DNA of 64,000 nucleotides from Methylovorus sp035565335 (GTDB lineage Bacteria; Pseudomonadota; Gammaproteobacteria; Burkholderiales; Methylophilaceae), in contig DATMSO010000057.1 in the NCBI GenBank assembly GCA_035565335.1, positions 1 through 64,000 on the forward strand, read 5' to 3'. Under the pieces are notes generated by a model. That model saw only the letters and a program-made list of their open reading frames with translations. It was not told the origin of the DNA and did no database searches. Every line of letters starts with the position of its first letter. Position 1 is the first letter of the stretch. This document shows, one piece after another, positions 1 to 8,855 of the stretch. A program made the position numbers and the translations under genes.

Positions 1-162
1 AAGGCGGCCCGTTTTTTTATTCAAGCATCTGATTTTTAAAGAAAGATACCTCAAATCCTACTCCCTAGGTGGTAAGCCCTAAGGAGAATTGTTAGACCAC
101 GCCCGCCCCCCGAAAATAGCCTCACAACAACGCTACACCCCCTATTTTCGAGAGGACACTTC
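1..162. promoter_or_regulatory. tmd upstream region with inverted repeat next to the ribosome binding site
   Basis: No gene is visible here. Bases 5-18 (GC-rich then a T run) could be the right half of a terminator cut by the window edge. A perfect 9-bp inverted repeat (CGAAAATAG at 111-119, CTATTTTCG at 142-150) ends exactly where the Shine-Dalgarno sequence GAGAGGA (150-156) starts, 6 nt before the tmd ATG. A weak promoter TTGTTA (89-94), 17 nt, GAAAAT (112-117) can be drawn, in which case the left arm overlaps the -10 and the repeat could be an operator rather than an RNA hairpin. The repeat is seen; its role is inferred. Confidence 0.45.
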
Positions 163-2355
163 ATGGCACGCGATCCCAAGCACGACATTCTGTTTGAGCC
201 CATTCAGATTGGGCCGAAAATTCTGCGCAACCGCTTTTACCAGGTGCCGCACTGTATAGGCGCGGGCTCGGACAAGCCCGGCTTTCAGGCGGCGCACCGC
301 TCCATGAAGGCCGAAGGTGGATGGGGCGCGATGAATACCGAATATTGCTCCATTCACCCGGAGTCGGACGATACCCACCGTTTGTCGGCGCGTATCTGGG
401 ATGAAGGCGATGTGCGCAACCTGCGCGCCATGACCGATGAGGTGCATAAATACGGCGCGCTGGCCGGTATCGAGATGTGGTACGGCGGTGCGCATGCGCC
501 TTGCATGGAGTCACGTGCTACGCCACGCGGCCCTAGCCAGTATGCTTCAGAGTTCGAGACCCTGACCTACTGCAAGGAAATGGACCTCAACGACATCGCC
601 ATGGTGCAGCAATACTATGTGGATGCTGCTTATCGTGCCCGCGATGCCGGGTTCGACATTGTGTATGTCTATGGCGCGCACTCCTATCTGCCGCTGCAAT
701 TCCTGAATCCCTATTACAACAAGCGCACCGACGGTTACGGCGGTTCGCTGGAAAACCGTGCCCGCTTCTGGCTGGAAACCCTGGAAAAGGTCCGCCGCGC
801 CGTGGGCGATGATTGCGCGATTGCCACCCGCTTTGCCGTGGATACCGTATACGGCCCTGGCCAGATCGAGGTGGAAGTGGACGGCATGAAGTTCATTGAG
901 CTGGCCGATCCGCTGGTGGACCTGTGGGACGTGGATGTGGGCGATATTGCCGAGTGGGGCGAAGATGCCGGTCCATCGCGCTTTTACCAGCAGGGCCATC
1001 AGGTGCCATGGACCAAGTTCGTCAAGCAGGTTTCCAAGAAGCCGGTGCTGGGTGTGGGCCGCTACACCGACCCCGAGAAAATGACCGAGATCGTCACCAA
1101 GGGCTATGCCGACATCATCGGCGCCGCCCGTCCGTCGATTGCCGATCCTTTCCTGCCGAAGAAGATCGAAGAAGGCCGCTATGACGATATTCGCGTGTGC
1201 ATCGGCTGCAACGTATGCATCTCGCGCTGGGAAATCGGTGGCCCACCGATGATCTGCACGCAGAACGCCACCGCCGGCGAAGAGTACCGCCGTGGCTGGC
1301 ATCCGGAGAAATTCCGCAAGACCGCTTCCAGCGATGCCGTGCTGGTGGTGGGCGCAGGCCCATCTGGCTCCGAGTGCGCCCGCGTGCTGATGGAAAGCGG
1401 CTACACCGTGCATCTGTATGACAGCGCCGAAAAGATAGGCGGCCACCTCAATAGCGTGGCGACCTTGCCCGGCCTGGGCGAGTGGAGCTACCACCGCGAT
1501 TACCGCGAAACCCAGCTCAACAAGCTGGTGAAGAAGAACAAGGATTCCGTGATTGCCCTTGGCCAGAAGCGTCTGACTGCAGACGACATTTTGCAATACG
1601 GCGCTGACAAGGTAGTGATCGCCACTGGCGCCAGCTGGAATACCGATGGCACCAACTGCCTGACGCACGATGCCATCCCCGGTGCCGATGCCTCGCGTGC
1701 CGATCAGCTGACGCCGGAGCAAGTGATGGAAGGCAAGAAAGCCATCGGCAAGCGCGTGGTGATCCTGAATGCCGATACTTATTTCATGGCCCCCAGCCTG
1801 GCAGAAAAACTGGCCGTTGCCGGTCATGAGGTGACCATCGTTTCCGGTGTGCATCTGGCCAATTACATGCACTTCACGCTGGAATACCCCAACATGATGC
1901 GCCGCCTGCATGAGCTTGGCGTGGAAGAACTGGGCGACCATTTCTGCTCACGCATCGAGCCGGGCCGTCTCGAGATCTACAACATCTGGGGCGATGGTTC
2001 CAAGCGTACCTATCGCGGCCCCGGCGTGGCCCCGCGTGATGCCAACAAGACCCACCGCTGGCTAGAGTTTGATTCGCTGATTCTGGTCACCGGCCGTCAT
2101 TCCGAAAGCGCCTTGTTCAACGACCTGAAAGCCCGCGAAAGCGAGTGGGAAGCCAATGGCATCAAGGGCGTTTACCTGATTGGTGATGCCGAGGCGCCGC
2201 GCCTGATTGCCGATGCCACCTTCACCGGCCACCGCGTGGCGCGCGAGATCGAAGAAGCCAATCCGCAATACCCGCTGCCTTACAAGCGCGAGGTAGCGGT
2301 GTGGGGCTCCCCGCACATGCCGGGCGGCCAATTCAAGATCGAGTACAAGGTTTAG
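163..2355 (+). CDS. tmd: Trimethylamine dehydrogenase (TMADH)
   Basis: Iron-sulfur flavoprotein oxidising trimethylamine to dimethylamine and formaldehyde in the cytoplasm, with ETF as electron acceptor. The 730 residues run end to end like the Methylophilus enzyme: an N-terminal TIM barrel of the old-yellow-enzyme type, then two nucleotide-binding-like domains. Counting the initiator Met, Cys31 is the 6-S-cysteinyl-FMN residue, and Cys346, Cys349, Cys352 and Cys365 hold the 4Fe-4S cluster. The YGAHSY stretch carries the active-site Tyr/His. Tyr61 (Tyr60 of the mature protein, an aromatic substrate-pocket residue) is kept. From memory dimethylamine dehydrogenase has Gln there, so I call TMADH and not its close relative. 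A good Shine-Dalgarno fixes the start. The etf genes follow downstream. Confidence 0.95.
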   Translation: MARDPKHDILFEPIQIGPKILRNRFYQVPHCIGAGSDKPGFQAAHRSMKAEGGWGAMNTEYCSIHPESDDTHRLSARIWDEGDVRNLRAMTDEVHKYGALAGIEMWYGGAHAPCMESRATPRGPSQYASEFETLTYCKEMDLNDIAMVQQYYVDAAYRARDAGFDIVYVYGAHSYLPLQFLNPYYNKRTDGYGGSLENRARFWLETLEKVRRAVGDDCAIATRFAVDTVYGPGQIEVEVDGMKFIELADPLVDLWDVDVGDIAEWGEDAGPSRFYQQGHQVPWTKFVKQVSKKPVLGVGRYTDPEKMTEIVTKGYADIIGAARPSIADPFLPKKIEEGRYDDIRVCIGCNVCISRWEIGGPPMICTQNATAGEEYRRGWHPEKFRKTASSDAVLVVGAGPSGSECARVLMESGYTVHLYDSAEKIGGHLNSVATLPGLGEWSYHRDYRETQLNKLVKKNKDSVIALGQKRLTADDILQYGADKVVIATGASWNTDGTNCLTHDAIPGADASRADQLTPEQVMEGKKAIGKRVVILNADTYFMAPSLAEKLAVAGHEVTIVSGVHLANYMHFTLEYPNMMRRLHELGVEELGDHFCSRIEPGRLEIYNIWGDGSKRTYRGPGVAPRDANKTHRWLEFDSLILVTGRHSESALFNDLKARESEWEANGIKGVYLIGDAEAPRLIADATFTGHRVAREIEEANPQYPLPYKREVAVWGSPHMPGGQFKIEYKV

Positions 2356-2383
2356 TCAACGGATCGCTTCACGGCCCGGGCAA

Positions 2384-2408
2384 CAGCGGGATGCATGGCT
2401 TCCCGCTG
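2384..2408 (+). other. Stem-loop between tmd and the EtfD-like gene
   Basis: An 8-bp perfect inverted repeat, CAGCGGGA and TCCCGCTG with a 9-nt loop, lies in the 108-nt gap after tmd. There is no T run, so it is not a classical terminator. It may protect the 3' end of the tmd message and let tmd be made in excess over the downstream genes. That role is inference. Confidence 0.4.
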
Positions 2409-2463
2409 GCTTGAAGGTCAGCCGCCCCGGCCCTGAACAACCGAAAAGCAAAAGAGACAGTTC

Positions 2464-4587
2464 ATGAGCGATACCACCCTGGTTACCCGCATTCTTTTCC
2501 AGGATTTCTCTTCCTGGAGCATTACCTTGTTTTACCTGCTGGGCTACACGGCGATCGGCATCTTCGCCCATGGTGTGTATACCCAGGTGCGCAAATACCG
2601 GCGCGGACGTCCAGTGGACATGGGCGCCTGGCCACAGCGTGCGGCCAATATGCTGCGCGATCTCTTTACCCATCGCACATTGGTGCGGCGTGACCGCAAG
2701 GCCGGTCGTGCCCATGCGCTGATTTTCTTCGGCTTTGCCCTGCTGTTCATCGGCACGGCCACCATCACGCTTGAATACGATATCTTGCAGCCGCTGTTTG
2801 GCTGGCGTTTCTGGCATGGCGCGTTTTACCTGTGGTTTTCGCTGGTGCTGGATATTGCCGGCGTCGGGCTCATCGCGGGCGTGCTGTACATGATGTATCG
2901 CCGTCAGTGGCTGAAACTGCCCAAGCTGGATTACGCGCGGCCCGACCGCAAACCCGAAGACCCGGACTATGACCGCAGCGCCTATCGCCGTGAAGATTGG
3001 GCCTTTTTATGGGCGCTGATACTGATAGGCGTCACCGGCTACGTGCTGGAAGCCACGCGCCTGGTGTGGCTGAGCGGCGATGCCACGGTATGGGATATCC
3101 GTTTCTGGTCGCCGGTGGGTGCCGTGCTGGCGCATGCCATGCAGGGGATAGGCTTTACCCCGCAAGGGGCCGGGCTGTTCCGCAGTGGCCTCTGGTGGTT
3201 TCATGGCCTGCTGGCGCTGACTTTTATCGCGCTGATTCCATATAGCAAGATCAAGCACATCATCACCGCGCCCACCTCGCTCATGCTGCGCGACCCGCTG
3301 GCCGGCCGCCGCCTGCCCAAGGTGCCGGAGGAGCAGGCCAGTGCGGGTTATCAGTACATCACCGATTTCAAATGGAAAGAGCTGCTGCATCTGGATGCCT
3401 GCACCAAGTGCGGCCGCTGCCACGAGGCCTGCCCGGCCAATGCCGTTGGCGCGCCTTTGTCCCCGCGCGATGTGATTTTGTCGCTGCGCGAGTTTGCCAA
3501 CCACAATCTCAATGCCGCCACCCTGCCGGAAAAAGCCGAGCTGGATGTGCATGGCAAAGGCCCCGGCCAGGTATTCATGGAGACCTTGTGGTCGTGCCGC
3601 ACCTGCCTGGCTTGCGTGGAGATCTGCCCGGTGGCGGTGGAGCATGTGCCCATCATCGTGCAGATGCGCCGCAAACTGGTGGAAGACGGCAACATGGAAC
3701 CGCTGCTGGAAAAAACCCTGCAGACCATCCACAAGACCGGCAATTCGTTTGGCGAATCCAAACGCAAGCGTGCTGCCTGGACCAAAGAACTGCCGTTCAC
3801 CATCAAGGATGCGCGCAAGGAAGCGGTCGATATGCTGTGGTTCGTCGGCGATTACGCCTCGTTTGACCCGCGCAACCAGAAGGTCACCCGCGCGTTTGCC
3901 CGGCTTATGCAGCAGGCGGGGGTGGATTTTGGCCTGCTGTTTGAAGGCGAGATGAACGCCGGCAACGATGTGCGCCGCGTCGGCGAAGAGGGGCTGTATG
4001 AATACCTCGCTACCGCCAACATTACCTCGATACGCGATTGCGAGTTCAATTCCGTCGTCACTACCGATCCGCACTCCTACAACACCATCCGCAATGAATA
4101 TCCGGACTTTGGCGGCGAATTCGAGATTCAGCACTACACCACGGTAGTGCGCGAACTGCTGCTGCAAGGCCGTCTGCGCCTACGCAAACCGCTGGGCTAT
4201 CGCGTGACCTTTCATGATCCTTGTCACCTCGGGCGCTACAACAAAGGCTTTGATGCGCCGCGTGACATCATCAACATGCTGGGCTGCGAGCTGGTGGAAA
4301 TGGACCGTAATCGTGACAACTCCTTCTGCTGTGGCGCCGGTGGCGGACGTATCTGGATCCCCGATGCGCCGGGTACCGAAAAGCCCTCGCAGAACCGCAT
4401 GCATGAAGCTGGCAAGATCGAGGGGCTACAGGTGTTCGTCGTGTCCTGTCCCAAAGACCTCACCATGTTTGAAGATGCGCTCAAGACCTCGGGCTACGAA
4501 GGCAAATTCGTGGTGCGCGAACTGATTGAACTGATAGAAGAATGTGTGGAATACGATGAGTCCCCAGCGCTTTCTGTCGAAGTCTGA
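2464..4587 (+). CDS. EtfD-like membrane Fe-S oxidoreductase (probable ETF:quinone oxidoreductase)
   Basis: The 707-residue protein has an N-terminal membrane domain (about residues 15-260, roughly five hydrophobic segments, NarI-like). Two 4Fe-4S ferredoxin motifs follow (Cys313/316/319/323 and Cys378/381/384/388), then two CCG-type cysteine modules of the heterodisulfide-reductase kind (around Cys587 and Cys622-623). This is the architecture of EtfD and DgcB proteins, which take electrons from ETF or a flavoprotein and pass them to the membrane quinone pool. Its place between tmd and etfBA supports that role: TMADH to EtfAB to this protein to quinone. The function is by family and context. 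The start ATG has AGAGACAG upstream. It overlaps the next gene. Confidence 0.85.
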   Translation: MSDTTLVTRILFQDFSSWSITLFYLLGYTAIGIFAHGVYTQVRKYRRGRPVDMGAWPQRAANMLRDLFTHRTLVRRDRKAGRAHALIFFGFALLFIGTATITLEYDILQPLFGWRFWHGAFYLWFSLVLDIAGVGLIAGVLYMMYRRQWLKLPKLDYARPDRKPEDPDYDRSAYRREDWAFLWALILIGVTGYVLEATRLVWLSGDATVWDIRFWSPVGAVLAHAMQGIGFTPQGAGLFRSGLWWFHGLLALTFIALIPYSKIKHIITAPTSLMLRDPLAGRRLPKVPEEQASAGYQYITDFKWKELLHLDACTKCGRCHEACPANAVGAPLSPRDVILSLREFANHNLNAATLPEKAELDVHGKGPGQVFMETLWSCRTCLACVEICPVAVEHVPIIVQMRRKLVEDGNMEPLLEKTLQTIHKTGNSFGESKRKRAAWTKELPFTIKDARKEAVDMLWFVGDYASFDPRNQKVTRAFARLMQQAGVDFGLLFEGEMNAGNDVRRVGEEGLYEYLATANITSIRDCEFNSVVTTDPHSYNTIRNEYPDFGGEFEIQHYTTVVRELLLQGRLRLRKPLGYRVTFHDPCHLGRYNKGFDAPRDIINMLGCELVEMDRNRDNSFCCGAGGGRIWIPDAPGTEKPSQNRMHEAGKIEGLQVFVVSCPKDLTMFEDALKTSGYEGKFVVRELIELIEECVEYDESPALSVEV

Positions 4588-5989
4588 ATCCCTGGTGCCC
4601 ATGACCGCACAGGCACTGGTGGCGCATGTGCTGGAAAGCGGTGACTTTTATGCGGCGGCGGCTGTGCATGCGATTGCCGATGCCAAGCAGCGCCAGCGGC
4701 TGGAAGAGCGTCTGTTTAGCAGTCGCCGTGATGTGCTGATGCTGGCACGCTGGGAGCATACGCCGGCCAATGTGCTGGATGCCCTTGCGCGACTGGAGCA
4801 CATGCCGCTGGCGCGCCGCGTAGTTAAACACCGCAATACCGGCGGTAGTACGCTCAAACATCAGTTCAGCCAGTCGGAAGACCCGGCGCTGACCGGGTTG
4901 CTGGCGCTGCATCCCAATACGCCGGCGCCGCTGTTGTTGCAGATTGCCATGGGCGATCACGATCAGGTGGTGCTGAAAGGCCTGGCGCGGAATCCCAGTG
5001 CGCAGCCGGAAGTCTTGCGGCTATTGGCGCAGCGTTTTCCCAAACGCTTTGACAAGGAGATTGCCAGCCACACGGCAGTGCCTGCGGATTTGCTGGGTAC
5101 GCTCTATCACCGGGGTGACAAATTCGTCCGCGCCGCCGTGCTGGCGCACAAGCACGTGCCGGAGGTGCTTGTGCAACAGGCGGCAAAATCCTCAGAAACG
5201 CTGATCTTGCGGGCCTTGGTCAAGCATCCGCAACTGCCTGCCGCGCTGGTGGAAACCCTGAGCCAGCACAAGGACAACGCCATACGTTCGGCGCTGGCCA
5301 CTCGCGCGGATTTGCCGCTCACCCTCACGGCCAGGCTGGCGCTGGATGAATGCGACAGCGTTCGCCGCGCCGTGGCCTGCCGCACCGATCTGCCCCCGGC
5401 GTTGATGCAGTTGCTGGCTGAGGATCATGACCCCTGGGTGCGCCAGTGGCTGGGGCGTAACCCCATGGTGGGCAAGCAGGTGCTGCAAAAACTGGCGCTG
5501 GATATTCATGAAGATGTGCGGCGTGCCGTGGCGCGTAACCCGAATTGCCCGATCACCCTGCTGGAAAAGCTGGCCTCGGATCACCGCAGCTGGGTGCGTG
5601 CCGCAGTGGCTTATCAACCCAATGTCACATCCTGCCTGATGGCGAGCCTGGCGCGCGATAGCGCGGTGGATGTGCTGTCGGGCGTGGCTGCCAACCCGCA
5701 TACGGCGCCGGCCTTGCTGAAGCGCCTGGTGTTTTCGGAAGAACTGGATGTACGCCGCGGCGTGATCATGAACCCCGCCGCCGGCCCCGAGGTGTTGCTG
5801 CCCTTGCTGCAAGACCCGTATTACCTGCATCGCGTGCTGCTGGCGAGTAGCCCCAAGCTCAGCGATCAGGACAAATGGCAATTGCGTGACGACCCGGATG
5901 CACGGGTGCGTTTCGCCCTATTTCAATGGCTGGCGGGGCGCGCTTTGCGCCCGGTGGCCGACCGCTATTTCTACAGGAGGAAGGCATGA
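4556..5989 (+). CDS. LRV/HEAT-like repeat protein between etfD-like gene and etfB
   Basis: About 477 residues made almost entirely of roughly 24-residue leucine-rich-variant repeats of the form VRxxVAxNPxxPxxLLxxLAxD, giving an alpha-solenoid scaffold. No cysteine cluster is seen, unlike the Azotobacter LRV protein that carries an Fe-S cluster. No catalytic motif or signal peptide is visible, so it is probably a cytoplasmic protein-binding scaffold. Starts are possible at GTG 4544, ATG 4556 (chosen; overlaps the previous stop) and ATG 4601. It ends on top of the etfB ribosome binding site, so it is translated with the electron-transfer genes. A role in assembling or docking TMADH, ETF or the Fe-S protein is inference. 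Confidence 0.7.
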   Translation: MSPQRFLSKSESLVPMTAQALVAHVLESGDFYAAAAVHAIADAKQRQRLEERLFSSRRDVLMLARWEHTPANVLDALARLEHMPLARRVVKHRNTGGSTLKHQFSQSEDPALTGLLALHPNTPAPLLLQIAMGDHDQVVLKGLARNPSAQPEVLRLLAQRFPKRFDKEIASHTAVPADLLGTLYHRGDKFVRAAVLAHKHVPEVLVQQAAKSSETLILRALVKHPQLPAALVETLSQHKDNAIRSALATRADLPLTLTARLALDECDSVRRAVACRTDLPPALMQLLAEDHDPWVRQWLGRNPMVGKQVLQKLALDIHEDVRRAVARNPNCPITLLEKLASDHRSWVRAAVAYQPNVTSCLMASLARDSAVDVLSGVAANPHTAPALLKRLVFSEELDVRRGVIMNPAAGPEVLLPLLQDPYYLHRVLLASSPKLSDQDKWQLRDDPDARVRFALFQWLAGRALRPVADRYFYRRKA

Positions 5990-6789
5990 AAATAGTCGTA
6001 GCAGTCAAACAGGTGGCGGCGCTCGATGAGGACTTCGAGATACGCGCCGATGGCCTGGACGTGGAGGAAGATTTTCTGATGTATGACCTCAACGAGTGGG
6101 ATGACTACTCGCTGGAAGAGGCCATGAAAATCAAGGAAGCCGCTGCCGAAGGCGCGGTGGAGGTGATTGCGGTATCGGTAGGGCCTGAGCGCGTGGACGA
6201 AAGCCTGCGTAAATGCCTGGCCAAGGGCGCCGACCGCGCCATCCGCGTGTGGGATGACGCCATGGAAGGTTCGGATGCGGTAACCATAGGCCGCATTCTG
6301 GCGGGCGTGGTGAAAAAGGAAGCGCCTGCCATGGTGTTTGCCGGGGTGCAGTCATCTGATCAGGCTAATGCGGCCACCGGCATGGCGATTGCCGCCACCC
6401 TGGATTGGCCGCATGCCGCCGTGGTGGCCGAGCTGGATTACCAGCCAGGTGCCAATAGCGCCCGCATCAAGCGCGAACTGGAAGGCGGGCTGCTGCAGGC
6501 GGTGGAGATTGATTGCCCGGCCGTGCTGACCTTGCAACTGGGCATCAACAAGCCGCGCTATGCCTCGCTGCGCGGCATCAAGCAGGCCGCTGCCAAGCCG
6601 ATTGAACACTGGGCTCTGGCTGACATCGGGCTGGATGCCGCCCAGGTGGGCGCGACGGCAGCGCTTTCGCGTGTGCGCCGCATGGAAATACCGGTCAAGG
6701 GCCGCGCCCAGATGATAGAGGGCACCATCGCTGAGCAGGCCGCGCGACTGATCGAGATCATCAAGGAATACAAGGGAGAAACCGCGTGA
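5986..6789 (+). CDS. etfB: Electron transfer flavoprotein, beta (small) subunit
   Basis: 267 residues beginning MKIVVAVKQV, the standard EtfB N-terminus. An AGGAGG at 5975-5980 lies 5 nt before this ATG and decides the start against a longer in-frame version. The family binds AMP and pairs with EtfA. The signature segment near residues 120-150 (VFAGVQSSDQANAATG) is present. In methylotrophs this ETF is the specific electron acceptor of trimethylamine dehydrogenase, which fits the gene order. The stop overlaps the etfA start (GTGA). Confidence 0.95.
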   Translation: MKIVVAVKQVAALDEDFEIRADGLDVEEDFLMYDLNEWDDYSLEEAMKIKEAAAEGAVEVIAVSVGPERVDESLRKCLAKGADRAIRVWDDAMEGSDAVTIGRILAGVVKKEAPAMVFAGVQSSDQANAATGMAIAATLDWPHAAVVAELDYQPGANSARIKRELEGGLLQAVEIDCPAVLTLQLGINKPRYASLRGIKQAAAKPIEHWALADIGLDAAQVGATAALSRVRRMEIPVKGRAQMIEGTIAEQAARLIEIIKEYKGETA

Positions 6790-7748
6790 ACACTATTCTT
6801 GTCGTCGCCGAACACCGGCGTGGCGAAGTGCGTCCGGTGACGCTGGAGCTGATCAGCGCCGCCCAGCAGCTGAAAACCGCGGCAGATGATCGCGTGCTGC
6901 TGGCGATTGTCGGGCAAGAAGCTGAGTCGCTCGCCAGTCAGCTGCAATGGGCAGGGGTGGATGAAATCATCGCCTGCAAAACCGGCAGCGCCGAATTCGA
7001 ACCCGAGCTGGCCGAGCAGGCGGTGTCTGCGCTCATCGTCTCGCGCAAACCGATAGCCGTGCTGTTGCCGCATAGTGTGGATACCCTGGGCTACGCCACA
7101 GCAGTCGCGGTGAAGGGCGGCTATGGCTATGCCACCGATGTGTTCAAACTGGGTTATGACACCGGTGCGCTGGTGGCCACTCGTGGCGGCTATAACCAGA
7201 AGGTGAATGTAGAAGTGGATTTTCCGGGCTTTGCCTGCGTGGTGATGACGGTGCGTGGCGGCGCCTTCAAGCCAGTGGAAACTGCAGGCGCGCCCATGCT
7301 GACGGTGGATGACCGCAGCGAGCTCACGGCACGCAGCCGTCCGCTGGAATTCATCGAGCAGGGCGGTGGTGGCGATATCGATATCACCACGGTCGAGTTC
7401 ATCATGTCCATCGGCCGCGGCATAGGCGAAGAAGCCAATGTGGAAGACTTCCGCGAGCTGGCCGATAACATTGATGCAACGCTGTGCTGTTCGCGGCCGA
7501 TTGCCGATGCCGGCTGGTTGCCCAAGTCGCGTCAGGTGGGGCAGTCTGGCAAGGTGGTGAGCGCATGCAAACTGTATGTGGCGATGGGCATTTCCGGCTC
7601 CATCCAGCACATGGCCGGCATGAAGCACGTCAATACTATCATCGCGGTGAATACCGACCCTGGCGCTTCCATCTTCACTATCGCCAAGTACGGCATCGTG
7701 GCCGATATTTTCGAGATACACGAAGAGCTGCAAGCCCAGCTGGCGTAA
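6786..7748 (+). CDS. etfA: Electron transfer flavoprotein, alpha (large) subunit
   Basis: 320 residues. The C-terminal third carries the FAD-binding signature of EtfA (from PIADAGWLPKSRQVGQSGK through GISGSIQHMAGM to the AVNTDPGASIF segment). It starts with GTG at 6786, overlapping the etfB stop by 4 nt, so the subunits are translationally coupled. It is the last gene of the tmd unit and is followed by a strong terminator. It accepts electrons from the 4Fe-4S cluster of TMADH. Confidence 0.95.
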   Translation: MNTILVVAEHRRGEVRPVTLELISAAQQLKTAADDRVLLAIVGQEAESLASQLQWAGVDEIIACKTGSAEFEPELAEQAVSALIVSRKPIAVLLPHSVDTLGYATAVAVKGGYGYATDVFKLGYDTGALVATRGGYNQKVNVEVDFPGFACVVMTVRGGAFKPVETAGAPMLTVDDRSELTARSRPLEFIEQGGGGDIDITTVEFIMSIGRGIGEEANVEDFRELADNIDATLCCSRPIADAGWLPKSRQVGQSGKVVSACKLYVAMGISGSIQHMAGMKHVNTIIAVNTDPGASIFTIAKYGIVADIFEIHEELQAQLA

Positions 7749-7796
7749 TCCACGCCACATGGCCGCCTTCGGCTCTGCCGGGGTGGTCGCCCGCTC

Positions 7797-7825
7797 AAAC
7801 CGTCAGCCCCGGCTGGCGGTTTTTC
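7797..7825 (+). terminator. Rho-independent terminator after etfA
   Basis: A 12-bp stem (AAACCGTCAGCC with GGCTGGCGGTTT, one G-T wobble), a 2-nt nominal loop and a run of T. It closes the trimethylamine unit. Confidence 0.85.
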
Positions 7826-7942
7826 ATTTCTGCACAATGCAGCCAAGCACTTGATAATTCGCCTTAATCGCCCTATGTATGGGCTTGGGTTCGGGTATAA
7901 TTGCGTTTTTCATATTAACCACGTTTTTCTATAGGGTGAGTC

Positions 7943-8197
7943 ATGCCTATTTACGATTACCAATGCACCAGTTGCGGCTTTAAAAAAGAAGTCATGCGCA
8001 AGGTGAGTGAAGCGACCATGAATATTGCTTGTCCCGAGTGCGGCAAGGAAACCTTTGCCAAGCAGGTATCGGCACCCAGCTTTCAGTTGAATGGCACCGG
8101 CTGGTACGCCACCGACTTCAAGAGTGGAAGTGGTAAATCCGAAAAAAAGACTGAGGCGGCAGCTGCCGCCTGCAATCCCGGCTGCGCCTGCCACTAA
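7943..8197 (+). CDS. FmdB-family zinc-ribbon protein
   Basis: 84 residues. The N-terminus MPIYDYQCTSCG and a second CPECG pair form the typical single zinc ribbon of the FmdB family. The tail (about residues 60-84) is charged and Ala/Cys-rich. Family members are called putative regulatory proteins after the formamidase/amidase cluster of Methylophilus, but their molecular role is unsettled. It sits 27 nt before the DUF502 gene, a common pairing upstream of aspS in betaproteobacteria. A TATAAT (7896-7901) lies about 40 nt upstream without a clear -35. Confidence 0.85.
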   Translation: MPIYDYQCTSCGFKKEVMRKVSEATMNIACPECGKETFAKQVSAPSFQLNGTGWYATDFKSGSGKSEKKTEAAAAACNPGCACH

Positions 8198-8224
8198 CCC
8201 TTAAAACAAGAAATCTACCCCTAC

Positions 8225-8845
8225 ATGAAGCGCTACTTTATTACCGGCCTCCTGGTGCTGGTGCCGCTGTTTATTACAGCCTGGGTATTGGCTACCCTGA
8301 TTGGACTGATGGACCAGAGCCTGCTGCTCTTGCCGCTGGCCTGGCGCCCGGAAGCGCAGTTTGGCCGCAGTATCCCCGGCATAGGCGCCATCCTGACGTT
8401 GCTGATTATTTTCGTCACCGGCCTGGTGGCGACTAATTTTTTTGGCAAGCAGCTGATCGCGCTGTGGGAAAATCTGCTGGGCCGCGTGCCGGTGGTAAAA
8501 AGCATCTACAACAGCGTCAAGCAGGTATCCGATACGCTGTTTTCTGATTCCGGCAATGCGTTTCGCAAGGCGCTGCTGGTGCAATACCCGCGCGAAGGCA
8601 GCTGGACGGTGGCTTTCCTCACCGGGCAGCCCGGCGGCGATGTATCGAATCACCTCAAGGGCGATTATGTCAGCGTGTATGTGCCGACCACTCCCAACCC
8701 CACCTCCGGCTTCTTTCTGATGATGCCGCGTGAGGATGTGATCGAACTCGACATGAGCGTGGACGAAGCGCTCAAGTACATTATTTCCATGGGGGTGGTG
8801 GCACCTGCCGACAAATCCCCTATCATCACCAACCCGATAAAATAA
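8225..8845 (+). CDS. DUF502 family membrane protein
   Basis: 206 residues with two strong N-terminal membrane segments (about 5-28 and 55-78) followed by a soluble domain containing the family hallmarks LLGRVPVVKSIYNSVKQV and YVPTTPNPTSGFF. The function is unknown. It lies 10 nt upstream of aspS and downstream of the fmdB-type gene, probably in one transcript. Confidence 0.85.
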   Translation: MKRYFITGLLVLVPLFITAWVLATLIGLMDQSLLLLPLAWRPEAQFGRSIPGIGAILTLLIIFVTGLVATNFFGKQLIALWENLLGRVPVVKSIYNSVKQVSDTLFSDSGNAFRKALLVQYPREGSWTVAFLTGQPGGDVSNHLKGDYVSVYVPTTPNPTSGFFLMMPREDVIELDMSVDEALKYIISMGVVAPADKSPIITNPIK

Positions 8846-8855
8846 GATATTCACT

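Noticed and set aside
547..1941. A 464-codon open frame antisense to tmd
   Set aside because: Same reason: composition of a shadow frame, no ribosome site, opposite a well-identified enzyme.
163..2355. Dimethylamine dehydrogenase as the identity of the first gene
   Set aside because: The aromatic pocket Tyr (Tyr61 here) is kept, as in TMADH, and overall similarity to the Methylophilus TMADH is high along the full length.
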